64,000 nucleotides of DNA, taken from positions 1,384-65,383 of the forward strand of contig JAKUCV010002239.1 of assembly GCA_028386065.3 (NCBI GenBank). The letters are read 5' to 3'. Numbering within the stretch: the first letter of the stretch is position 1; every line of letters begins with the position of its first letter. The position numbers and the translations under genes were made by a program. This document shows positions 48,477-59,400 of this stretch, one piece after another. The notes under the pieces were generated by a model. The model was given only the letters and a program-made list of their open reading frames with translations, searched no databases and was not told where the DNA came from. The DNA comes from Turnera subulata (Eukaryota > Streptophyta > Magnoliopsida > Malpighiales > Passifloraceae).

Positions 48477-50758
48477 CCAACCTCCGAACCGGTCCAGCTA
48501 AGACGACAGTAAAGAAGCGCTGTGTGGAAGGCAACCCACAATTTAAGGTAGTTTTAGTGTTTTGAGTCTTTTATTTTTATTAGTTTTTGTTTTTGTTTTT
48601 GAGTCTATGCAGATTGCAAGAAGATGGAATCTTTCGAGGAGAGATCAACCACATCAAGAAGGGACAAGTCGAATTCTTCATCAAATTGACCAGAGAAGCT
48701 TTTCTTAAACTCAAACTTTTACTTTTCTGCGTAATTTGTGTGATGATTTGCTTGAGTGCTTTGTTGGATTTTATTTGTTTTGATGCATTCATATACATTT
48801 AGCACTTACCCTTAGGTTCCGATGGCAAGATCATAACAAACTAGGCTAAAATAGAGGAGACAATTTTTGGGATTAGTTTTTAGGATTTTCTTTATTTTCC
48901 TAGTACCCATAGGATTAGAATTCAGCACCAACACCACCAATTCCACCGCCCCTAGTGCCGGCTTCATACCCTAGCTCCCTTTAGGTTTTTCTTGATTTTT
49001 GTTTTAGTCTCCCACTCTTTTTAGCCTTAGTTTACTTCCTCTCTTACTTGGATTATCTTTTCTTATGTGCTACACATGTTTCCATCTAAATTTTAGAAGA
49101 GTGCCTCTCCTATGTGCCTATCTTTTTATCCTTTGTTTCTCTTTTTGTTTGACAATGAGGACATTGTCCGATTTAAGTTTGAGGAGGAGGAACAAATTTC
49201 TTTGCAATTTGTTTGTTTTTATTTTGTTTTAGTGTCAATAAAGAGCATGTTTTTTACTTTAATATATTGAGTATGCATATTTTTTATTCTAGATTACTTA
49301 GTAAAAAGCCATTACTTTTTCAAAAAAAAATGTTTTCAAAATCGTTTTTACTTTATTTTCAAATTGTTTTTTGCAAAATTGTTTTTCGAAAATCGTTTTC
49401 AAATAAAAAAAATAAAAAAATCGACAAAAAAATAAAAATTTTTCGAAAAAAAATTAAAAGATTTTTCTTTGTTTTTCAAATTGTTTTCAAACCCACCATT
49501 CTATGATCAAGATGATTTTGTTGATAGATAATCAAGAGAGTTACTTTGAGTTTTTGAAATCTTATTCTTTTATATGCAAGAAGTTTGATTTTTGATTGAT
49601 CTTGTGTTCATGCTTAGTTATGATGAATTCATGCAAGTTCTAGCATTCTTTGCGTAGCATTTTTCCGGCACCCTATGCATTATTTTTCAAAATTTTTGAC
49701 GTCACCATATATGTCCTAGAACAAATTTTCAGAACTTTTCAAAGCGAATTTTTCTCATAAATGCTCAATGAAAGAGATGATTTAGGCATTCTTTGTTTAA
49801 ACCAACAAGCCAATAAAAAGCCTACCATTTATCATTATCCCTTGTTTAACCCCTTTGAGCCTAAATCATGGTAGCTAATTTTTCTTTCTTTATCCACATT
49901 TACCCACCTTTAACCCTTTGAAGCCTTATAGCTACCATTCTTTTCTTTCATTATCCATATCCTATTTTTCAAAGTTCCTTAAGAGATTTTTGTTCTATGT
50001 TTTTATCAAGATTTTTTCTATGATAAGTGCAATTGTACCGTATCTTTTCACATCCAAGAAGATCTATGCATTGAAGATGTTTGCACTTTCAATTTTTTCA
50101 AGTATGTTATGGAATGTCAAAGCGCAGAAAAAAAAAAGAGAAAAAAATCGGCAAGGTCGATCAAAAAAAGGGAAAAAAATTCAAAAAAAATTTAAAAAAG
50201 AGATGGAAATTGCTCAATCAGTGTTCCTGAAACAAGTTGAATTTCTTTTGATGATCATATGATGGATGATATTTCAAGACTTGCACTTTAAGAAATTCTT
50301 TTCAATCTCTTGATAATGCATATTACAATCTTTTCTTAAGTGAATTTTGAACTTTGATTTTCTATACACCTTTTCTTTGATCAACCTTTACCCAAGACCC
50401 CATTACAACCCTTTGTAAAGTCCTATTGATCTTTTTAAGAGTGTTTATTCATAATAGTAGAGTTAAGTTCTAGAATTTGCCTATGGGACTAGTTTTTTAA
50501 ATTTTCATGACGTCAATTCATTCTTGCATGCATATGGGAAATCGATTTTTGCTAAGTGATTTGTGTAAAAGCTTATGCGGGTAAGTCTAACTATGGCATG
50601 GATGCTTTTTCATGAGATTTTCTTTCTTTCTTGGCATTTGATCTTAAATGTTTTTCGTAAGCTCTTGGTGATTATCTTGGAAGTCTTGATATGAATTCTT
50701 TTTGATTGTGTGATTTGGTGGAGATTTTCAAAACCCTAATTTGGTTTATCTTGTTTTA
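48477..50758 (+). other. Long non-coding 3' region of the Athila-like element
   Basis: About 2.3 kb of T-rich sequence with no convincing ORF. Near 49150-49190 CAATGAGGACATTGTCC and AGTTTGAGGAGGAGG form the pair of signals (short inverted repeat and polypurine-like tract) seen at the 3' end of many Athila-type elements. No envelope-like frame with a signal peptide was recognised. It ends at the GTTGT duplication without an LTR. Confidence 0.55.
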
Positions 50759-50763
50759 GTTGT

Positions 50764-51079
50764 CATTGCCTGAAGAGTTGTCACGCATTCATGCGTGTTC
50801 CACGTCTCCATGCTAAGGAGGTATCGATCAGATCCTAGTCATGTTGTGACACCAGTTGATGTTGAAGTTGCAGAAGATCTTACCTATACAGAAATGCCGG
50901 AACAGATTCTTGCTCGGGAAGTGCGACAGTTAAGGAAACGCACCACTCCTATGGTTAAGGTCAAATGGAGCAAGCATTCTACTAATGAGTCCACATGGGA
51001 AGCCGAAGAACACATGCGATCTCAGTATCCGCATCTTTTCTCAGAACCAGGGACGAATTTCGGGGACGAAATTCCTTAA
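50764..51079 (+). pseudogene. Integrase tail and chromodomain of the Tekay-like element
   Basis: Sequence resumes in the middle of the interrupted integrase codons (LPEELSRIH). A one-base loss near 50792 then shifts the frame into FHVSMLRRY. The remaining 94-codon frame from 50795 contains the chromodomain (about 50900-51050: VKVKWSKHSTNESTWEAEEH), with the aromatic residues and the final helix of the fold. In chromoviruses this module steers integration toward heterochromatin marks. The last residues are encoded by the GAATTTCGGGGACGAAATT block kept in the non-autonomous elements. Confidence 0.85.
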
Positions 51080-51534
51080 AGAGGGAAGACTGTAACAGCC
51101 CAGGTAAACTTTTATTTTTTTACCGGAACTGTAAAAGGTTGTGTATAATAATTTACTGAATAAAAATAATCTTGGGTAATTATTTCAAGGTAAATTATGC
51201 ATCGGATTCCAAAACCGAGCTTTGCCCCACATTCTAGATTTTTCTGCGGATTTTACGGACCAGAGTTGGTATTTTTTGGGTCCAGGAATTTTAAAAAAAA
51301 GTTAGGTTTAACCTAAAAAGAACAGATCAGAAATAAAGTTAAGGGGGTATTTTAGTTATTTGCTGGTCCGGACAGTACACGCTTAAATGTGTAGGACACG
51401 CTTGCACCAGATTTTCTTCCGTCCACACCGCCACCTGCGAAGTCTTCTCCTTCACCTGTAAGCTTGTCTGATATTTTCTTATTCTTCCCAGGTAAGGAAA
51501 AATGCTTCTTCATTACACCTTACCTATCACCGCC

Positions 51535-51542
51535 TATAAAAA
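51535..51542 (+). promoter_or_regulatory. LTR promoter TATA box
   Basis: TATAAAAA in a CCGCC context, placing the transcript start near 51565. The R region then runs to a strong donor at 51928/51929. Confidence 0.6.
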
Positions 51543-51928
51543 TGCTACCTGCCTTCTCTGCTCTTCACTAACAAAACGCAGTATCCAGTTTCCTTTCCTG
51601 GCTCTTTTCTTCCTGCTCTCTGCAAAACCATAACAAAACCCAGTTTCCATCCAGTTTTTACTTTTCATATATACTATTAGCTATACATACATATAAAAGA
51701 AAACAAACAAAACATAGGCTGCTAAGACGATAAAGGTTGCCACCTTCAAACACCATCACCTTACCTTCTACCATTTCCTTCTCTCTCCCACGCATAAACA
51801 TCACCACCATCATCAACCTTTGCTCTACGACAAGAAACACCACTAGGACGTGCTTCTTTCCAGTGTCATCTTGGTCGTCAGTTCATTCCGTCACCACCGT
51901 CTGCAATACAGCCAAAGTCTTTCGAAAG

Positions 51929-52360
51929 GTAAGTTTGCAGATTAAGGATGAAGACAATATGTGGGCTTGGCTTTTAGGCCAAAAATTTTGGCCTGAGTCA
52001 TTTGATTTGGGCATTAAAAGTTAAGTGTTGTGGGCTTGGGGCTATTATTTTGGGCTTAAAATAAAAGTTGGGCCTAGAAATAATATAATAATATATATAT
52101 CTATATAATATTGCATCTAGAAAATATTATATTTTTAGTAAAGGATATATATAATTTTGGGAAGGAATATTTCTAAGTAATAATTATACCGGAATATTAA
52201 CCGGGTACGGTTAACGAAATAATAGTCATATGCATATCATATTTATTGTGCATTCGTGTGACTATATGTTTGTTATTAATCATATATAGGAACTGATAAC
52301 GTGAACGAGCACGAAGAACCAGAACCGGTGGACGAGTTCCCGAGGAATATATCGGCTAAG
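51929..52360 (+). promoter_or_regulatory. Splice-signal block in Tekay-like LTR (intron plus 71-base exon)
   Basis: The donor CGAAAG|GTAAGT at 51928/51929 is nearly perfect. After AT-rich sequence an acceptor CATATATAG at 52289 opens a 71-base block (52290-52360) that ends TCGGCTAAG|GTGAGGAT. The last part of this block and its donor closely match the exon-like block of the other LTR family. A third acceptor-like GTACAG is at 53123. Confidence 0.45.
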
Positions 52361-53468
52361 GTGAGGATAAGTAAATATAAATATCTTGCCCATAATATCA
52401 AGTTGCTGTTTGTTACTTTGAATTGTATTTGCTGGTATGATACTACTGTTGTGACTGTGAGTGGTTTGTTGTGATTGTGCTACCTGTTGTTAACGATGTT
52501 TCCGTTGTTATTGATGATCAACTGGGTACCGGGGGTACCGTTATTGAATTGTTTATTATTTTGGTCGAGCGGAGAGGCCGAGAGCCTGCTCGGGTTGATT
52601 AGTAAGGTTTGGACAACAGGATATGAGGTTAATAATAAAATGGATTCACTTAGACATTTAGTATCATGGTTAAATGTTGGAACAGCCTCATGGTAGTCCT
52701 GTTTTGTTATTTGGTGCTGGGGGAGATGTGCTTGGTGTCCGCTCCCTCTCTGTACCTGGTTATTGATTATTATTATTTTCTTGGCATTGGGGGAAGTGTG
52801 CTTGATGTCCGTTCCCTGGCTGTGCCGGTTTATTGATTTTGTTTTACAGGGAGTACCCTGGGTCTAGCTAGATCGGCTACCTGGCGACGGCCAACATTTA
52901 ACTAGTGATAGGGGCCCTGCTAATAAAATTGGATAGTGTGTCCTGGATAACACGGAATACTTTCTGGTAAGTGGTATGAACTTCTGTCTGTTTCTTTGTG
53001 ACTTGGTTATTATTGGTTGCTTGCATATTTGTCTTTACTTATGGATTTTACCCCGATGAGCACTTCGGACTCACCCCTCGCCTACGTGACTCGGTCACGT
53101 AGATTGATCTGTGCGTAGTACAGGTACGTTCGAGGCTAGCTGTGGCGCACCCTCTGCCAGTCCCAGATCCATCCTGCGTTGCATTACTACTATATGCTAT
53201 TGTGTTGTGTTAAGTCTTCCGCTGTTGTTGCTTGTATTGTCACTCTGTTGTTTGCCCTTTGATGTAATAATGTCTCCGTGTATCGGTGACGAGAACTGGT
53301 TCTGTAATATTTTGTTGGTTTGCGATAATTAACTGCATGGTTTCTGTAATAGTATGTAGTCCTACGTGTTAGAATAAGTGCCCTGAGACAAGAAGGCATT
53401 AGCAAAACACCGTTTCTAACACCACGTGCTTACCGTGAATAACGGTAAATATGGATCGGGACATCTCA

Positions 53469-55070
53469 ATTTTAGACCGCCCAAATGGGTGCCGATTGTT
53501 TCGTCTGGGCTGGATTTCATCTAAATGCGCATTAAATTTTTCCCCTGGAGTGGGCTGGAAGTGGAACTATAACTAAAATGCTGGGTTACAATTTTACTTA
53601 GTTTAAGCAAAATTCTGAAATCTTTCTCTCTCTCCTCCCTCAAATAAAAAATTAAAAAAAAAAACTCCGAAGAGAGACTGGTAAGACAATTTTGGTAAGT
53701 GTTTATACATAATCAGACTAAAGTACTACACTTTATTTTTCTTCTATTTTTTTTTTCTTGCATATGCATATTGATGAGAATGCAATCATCATCACCTTGC
53801 AATGATTTTATCTCTTTTCTTTTGTTTTTTCATCATAATCACTTTTGTTTTTTGTGCAAGCACAAGTGCGTGGATGGCAAATGTAAAATGATATTGATAA
53901 GTTATAGCGGGACCAACTAATTGACATTAAGCCAACTAATTTAATCAGCTTTCCACATATGTTACATTATAGTGCATGTATCTTCGACAAACAAAAAAAT
54001 ATATATAGTGTCATGTATACATCGAATCTACTAGTTAAAGTATTATACAAATAATTGAAGACACCATTAAGCAGCAATCAAAATGGTGCTAGACCCTCTC
54101 GGCAAAAAAATCGTGCTAGACCAGTGAGAGTTGCCTTTATTTGTAAATCTAGTAGACAAAGCACTAATGGATACGAAAATGGGAGTTATTATTGGACCAT
54201 TTCACAGTCCAATTATTCCGAGAAAAAGATCAATCATTAACATTCACGTGAGCCATTATCACCTGAACTGAAGAAGATCGTATCTTCTGTAGAAAATTCG
54301 TCCAACTTTTTCAGTAGTAATTGGCGCTAACCATAGAAAACTTCATAGTTTTCTTTGCTTAGGAAGGTTGTAATTTTTGCTTGAACTTTCAAAAGAACCA
54401 TTTTAACTGACTTTCAGGACAAGTTCTTCAATCCCAAAAAAAGATTAATTAAACACAGGACGGTGGATCGTTTATCATTCACTTTAAGATTTTTTCTTTT
54501 TTAATATTATGAGAGAATTTCAATTGCATTGAGGGACAAATCTCTTTTTTGTGCCTTCTTGACATGTCATTCTTCTTACCAAGGCGGAATTACTACTAAG
54601 GGTATAATTTTTCTAAATGCGCTTCCATTCCATGTATAATAGAAGTTTTTCCTTAACAAAATTTGAAAACAATATCTATAAACTTATTATTTTTGCAAAC
54701 GAGAATTAATTCATGAGACAATGAAAAAATATATTGACTGATCCAAAAAGTTATACTTAGTAGTAAGCAATAAGAAAATAAGAGAGAGCACGTTAAAGAA
54801 AAAATGAAAACTTTCCACCCAGGATAAAAGGAGAGAGAATTCCTTCAATAAATCACCCAATGAAAAAAGACGGAAAACTGGAGAGGGTGCCCCAATCAAA
54901 TTGAGTGATAGCCACGTGTCAAATGTGGAGTGGCACCGCCAGTCCCGAGCTCACACGATAGCACAGCCCACAAAAGGTGGATGCATGGAATGTGCCACGT
55001 TGTCGCTTCTCTTCGGTGCCATTTTTTTTAAAAATAAAATAAATAAAAAGAAATAAACAAAACCTCTCCC
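53469..55070. other. Intergenic region and upstream promoter of the PP2C gene
   Basis: From the end of the chromovirus LTR to the likely PP2C core promoter. AT-rich, no supported ORF: short frames near 53.7 and 54.05 kb have no motifs. It holds the G-box/ABRE listed separately and a second ACGT-containing site (GCCACGTTG) near 54992. Confidence 0.55.
54911..54920 (+). promoter_or_regulatory. G-box/ABRE-like element upstream of PP2C
   Basis: GCCACGTGTC contains the CACGTG core and ACGTGTC, the form bound by bZIP factors of the abscisic-acid response. It lies ~160 bases before the likely transcript start. Several PP2C genes are ABA-induced, so regulation by ABA is possible but inferred. Confidence 0.4.
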
Positions 55071-55135
55071 TAAATATATCTCTCTCTTCTTCTTTTTCTT
55101 CTTCTCCTCTCTCTCTCTCTCACTGCCATCACTTT
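55071..55135 (+). promoter_or_regulatory. Likely core promoter: TATA-like site and CT-rich leader
   Basis: TAAATATATC (55071-55080) is followed by a CT/TTC repeat (55081-55135), a usual start-site context in plant genes. The transcript probably begins in or just after this pyrimidine tract. Confidence 0.4.
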
Positions 55136-55190
55136 CTCACTCTCTATTTTAAAAGTACTACTAAGGTATTAATCTTTTTATTTCCCTGCA

Positions 55191-55229
55191 ATGAATCAAT
55201 CATCCATTCCCTTCTTCTTTTCCTCCTGA
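55191..55229 (+). CDS. Upstream ORF 1 in PP2C leader (12 codons)
   Basis: ATG AAT CAA to TGA, encoding MNQSSIPFFFSS. It lies in the probable first 5' UTR exon. Could lower translation of the main frame if it is in the mature leader. Confidence 0.35.
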   Translation: MNQSSIPFFFSS

Positions 55230-55496
55230 ATCTCTCTGCTCCCCAGGGTAGGGTTCCTTCAGATTCTTCACGTTTTTATTCTTAGTCGTTCAATACTATT
55301 ATTCTTTTCTCTTCTCAGATTCGGATCCCCGCGTCTCCCTCCCCATATAGTTATTCGGATCCGATCCGGTTTTCCACTTGTCTTCCTTTTTCTGCCAGAG
55401 ATCCGCTATTGTTTCCATAAAATTATTTCTTTTTCTTTTCTCTTTTTTTTTTCCCTCCCTTACTTAAAAACAATAAAGATTTTTGTTTCCACTCCA

Positions 55497-55523
55497 ATGA
55501 AGAAGCCAGTATTATACGATTGA
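55497..55523 (+). CDS. Upstream ORF 2 in PP2C leader (8 codons)
   Basis: Encodes MKKPVLYD and stops seven bases before the probable 5' UTR donor AAAG|GTAAGC (55530/55531). Its ATG context is CCACTCCAATGA. Confidence 0.35.
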   Translation: MKKPVLYD

Positions 55524-55530
55524 TAGAAAG

Positions 55531-56414
55531 GTAAGCTAAATCCTTTATTTTTAATCTTTCTACACGTTTTGTGTAGACGATGAACCTGAATTGAGTGAGT
55601 GAGTGAGTTTGGAGAGTCTTTTTTTCCTCCTTTTTTCGTGTCTATGCAGCTCAATTTTGCTGATCACTGTACTGTGTTTGGTGATTAGGCGTTGGTTGTT
55701 TGCTTGGGACTAAGTTGTTTTAAATTCTAAAACTCTAAGAAGGAAAAGATTTTTTTTCGGATTTATGCAGCTCAATTTTCCGGATTCGTATATTTAAAAT
55801 ATTTTCCAGCTGATGGAGATGCGAAAACATCAAAGTTCGTTTTCTTTTATGGCATCTTATCTATCACACGCTGAAACGAAAATGCGGCTCTTGCTTGCAT
55901 TATAATAAAATTAATTTTCAGTTTGACTGTCAATGCGTAGCCATCGTTTGGAAATTTTGCAGGCGACGTGTCATTGACTCGTCTGGATGGATATGTTGTT
56001 ATTCAATTTTCTTTTTTTTGTGGGTGAAAAGTTGTGCTATCAATTAAGGTTGAAAGAAAGCAAAAAAAAAATGGATCAGTTATTCTTTTCGTTGAGATCC
56101 TTTCAACGATGTTGGGGACACTGATCAAGTTTTGCTGAGTTCTCCTGGCAACACATGGCACACACATCTCAACCACGTGCGTCTCCTTTTTTTCTATTTG
56201 GAAATTGGTTTTGTCACATTGGGTCGATTGTGATTGAGCGGCATGTGTTAATGAGATCATTTACTAAAGATTTGTTGGTGGCTTTGGCATAATTCCATCC
56301 CTATATTTGACAATTACGAATAATAAAAGCCTTAACAATGCACATTTTGTTGGCAACCTTACTGGGGGCATTGTGGTTATAATCTGTTTGGTTTTCTGGC
56401 ATTATTTTTTTAAG
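55531..56414 (+). other. Probable 5' UTR intron of PP2C
   Basis: Donor AAAG|GTAAGC and acceptor TTTTTTTAAG|GTCG bound an AT-rich 884-base intron. Other possible acceptors (TATGCAG at about 55650 and 55770) could give different leaders. An intron here explains the long gap between promoter and start codon. Confidence 0.5.
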
Positions 56415-56457
56415 GTCGAAGATCTGGCACCGACAGCCGGAGCTGGATTTTATTTAG

Positions 56458-59400
56458 ATGGTATGCAGCAGTTGCGTGAGGAGTGTGCTGCTTCAAGCTG
56501 GGGTGCTGTGCAAAACAAGGGTTGGTCGGTGGGGCAACGTTGGAAGGAGTTTGAATGCAGGCCGCTTCGGCGTAAATTTTTCTTGGAATCGTTGTGATCA
56601 TTTTGCTGGGACTTCGCTAAGAATGATGGTTGATTCGGCCTCAAATGTTAAAGGGGTGACAATGCATGATATGCTGCCAGAGAAAGATGATGATGGGGGA
56701 TATGCCAGTGGAGGGTGGAAAAGGTAACTCCTTGGCTCTCAATGGTCTATAGCAGTATATTTCATCTGTAGTTCCAGGTCCTGCGAAGTATTTGCTCCCA
56801 CGGTTCGTTTTCGTTCATAAGATGAAATGCTTGTGAATGCGTAAGTGGTATTTGATCAAAGTTTTTTTTTTTTTGTTGCTTTTGGGACATTTCTGTTGAA
56901 GGAGAAGACAGTTTAAAATATGTTCAACAAATACAAATCGATAGATATACTTCTTTTGGTGCAGAGAACTTGATGTACCATTATAATTTCAAGAGTTTGC
57001 AGAATGCAGGAAAACCGTTTGATCTGGTAGTTTTACATTTTCCATATGTAGGAAAGCAGGCATTAAATTATCCACTTATTGCGTGAAATGAAGGACAGTC
57101 TTCTAGGTCTGTATAAAATGTTGGTAGTTCCAACGAGCACAGATAATCTCCAGCTTTCCGCTTCAGAGAGGAGCACTCTTGTAAGACACAGAGAAATAAT
57201 AGCTTGGAAGGGGCATGGGAAAAATGCTATTGAACTGATACATACAGCTACTCGGAATCTGCTTGGGTCTTCACCTGTTAGAAGGAATAATCTTTATAGA
57301 TGAACAAGCAACCATCTAACACCTTTGGTTTCTACATAAGTAAACAGAAGACATAAAGTTTCTTCCCGGGGTTGAATTATTTTGACTTTATTTCTCATTA
57401 GACTCTCATTTTAAGGTGTCTAGACTAACCAGTTGCTCATTTCATGCTCACTGTAACCAATCTTTTTATTTGGTTTCGTTATAATTCTCACTTCTTGTTG
57501 TAGCTACATTTTGGGATTAGCATCTCTCCAACTATGGTCAAACAATGGTGGTCAATTGGTGTGGTTGCTGTCAGAATGTTTCTAATATGATTATTCCAAG
57601 TGGATGACTAATTTTGGTTTCTTATCTAAATGACAGTGAAGATGGAAATTTGAGCTGTGGGTTTTCAAGTTTCAGAGGAAAGAGAGCAACCATGGAGGAT
57701 TTCTATGATATTAAAAACTCAAAGATTGACGGGAGAAGAGTTTGCATGTTTGGAATTTTTGATGGTTAGATTTCCCGTACCCTTCTTCTGCGTCTGTATC
57801 TAGGTTCGAATAAGTTAGAAGATGTCAAACTTGGTAATCCTTGGTTTCCCAGGCTCCCATGTGTTTGCAATAATGGTTGGAAGTAACATTTTGCTTTATA
57901 TTTCACAAGTAGTTATCAATGAGTACTGAAGCCTAAACAATTTATATGCATCATCTGCTGCAAATTTCTACTCTAGGTTTATGTTTTCATTCTGTCTGTG
58001 CACTAATATTGCTGTTATACTTACAGAGCAGGCTTTGCTTTTGTTCTCTGCACCACCTGAAATGGTTTTAAAATATCAACTATTACGGGTCCTTACAGGT
58101 CATGGCGGTTCTCATGCTTCCGAGTATTTAAAGGACCACCTATTTGGGAATCTAATGAAGCATCCACAGTTTATCTCAGACACCAAATTGGCCATAAGTG
58201 CGTTCAGGTTTCTTTATACCCATTATTATGTAATGCAGTTGTATGCAGGATCATATTGTTTTTAGCACTCGTCTTTTTCTTGGCATTGTCAGCAAATACC
58301 ATGTTGGAGTTACTTCTCCATTTGGAACAAGCAAGGCCAATATGACGGGTTCACTCTGTCATTTTGCTTTCTATGGGTTGTTGTTCATGCATGGGCACTC
58401 TTTTTATCTTTTATAATGGATTATCATGGTTTTATCCTGTGATGTAACCTTGTCAAGTATGCAGGTGAAACATATCAGCAGACTGATGTGGACTTTCTCA
58501 ACTCTGAAAAAGATTCATTTCGGGATGATGGTTCCACTGCATCAACAGCTGTCTTAGTTGGTAACCATCTGTATGTTGCAAACGTTGGAGATTCTCGTAC
58601 TGTGGTATCAAAAGATGGGAAAGGTAGCACTTGTGCTATAAGTTGAACCTTGTTTATTTCTACTGTCTGCGTAATAATATGGTGAACAGTGATACTAAAA
58701 AAACGTAAAAGATTGATACTCTGTTATCATTTAGGTATTACTTGTTTTCTATTATAGTTGTTACTAGTTACTGCCCATCTCGAAACTTTCCAAGAGGGAC
58801 TAGTGACTGCTGATATGAACTTGTCCAAACCTTTTGGATTGGGGTAATGAAGCGATGTTGGTTGTATATAACACATACCTTTCCCCTTCTTGTTGCTCCT
58901 AAGGGTAAAGGGGATATATCAGAGATGCTCTAAATAGATGCCTGCTTAATAAATGCATTGATCTTTGAAGAACTTGTAATATATTCTGTTATTTTTTTTT
59001 TGTGTGCGTGTGCTCTCATAAAAATAATGTTTGAACACGATGCTTAGGCAATTCTGAAACTCACTGGTTAGATCATTGAAGTATGGATTACGTGGAAGAA
59101 TGGTAATTAATTAGCAAGGGCGCATGTTATATTAATGCTTTGCCATTCAATTAAAATGGCAAATTTTCTGCCTTTTCTGTTTCAAATGGTAGGGTCTTTA
59201 TGATGAGATAGATTATCTTCTGGCATGCTCTCACCAAAATGATGTATGAACAAGCTGCTTATGCAATTCGGAAACCCTACTGGTTAGATCATTGAAGTAT
59301 GGATTATGTGGAGGAATGGTAATTAATTAGCCAAGTCACGTGCTATATTAATATACTGCCATTCGATTACAATGGCAAATTTTCTTCCTTTTCTGTTTCA

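Larger units (their letters stand above)
36164..50758 (+). mobile_element. Athila-like LTR element inserted in integrase, with perfect TSD but no 3' LTR
   Basis: GTTGT occurs at 36159-36163 and at 50759-50763, and joining the flanks restores the integrase codons. The left end is an LTR (TGATAAC... to GCTATCA at 45422), followed by a primer site TGGCGCCGTTGCC (45430) of the tRNA-Asp type used by Athila/Tat-like elements. A gag-protease frame, a long AT-rich 3' region and a polypurine-like block near 49175 follow. The right end is ...ATCTTGTTTTA with no LTR. Loss of the 3' LTR through a deletion ending in a GTTGT microhomology would explain this. The LTR itself is split by a reverse element. 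Confidence 0.78.
30944..53468 (+). mobile_element. Tekay-like chromovirus (Ty3/gypsy), split by nested insertions
   Basis: Order: truncated 5' LTR (30944-31740), primer site, gag, protease, reverse transcriptase, RNase H, integrase (to 36162), a 14.6 kb insertion (36164-50758), integrase tail and chromodomain (50764-51079), polypurine block and a complete 3' LTR (51091-53468). Domain order and the C-terminal chromodomain place it in the chromoviruses, most like the Tekay/Del lineage. Several stop codons and frameshifts make it inactive. The first ~1.58 kb of the 5' LTR are missing, so the left target duplication is lost. Confidence 0.88.
51091..53468 (+). mobile_element. 3' LTR of the Tekay-like element (complete)
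   Basis: 2378 bases, TGTAACAGCCCAGG to CGGGACATCTCA, preceded by a polypurine run GAGGGAAGAC. U3 shares only its first ~250 bases with the other LTR family. A TATA box, a strong donor, an acceptor and a small exon-like block are present. ATTTT follows the end, but the left duplication is lost. Confidence 0.88.

Noticed and set aside
57079..57303. 74-codon ORF as an extra PP2C exon
   Set aside because: Lies in intron 1; the flanking exons already join in phase and the ORF shows no PP2C motif.
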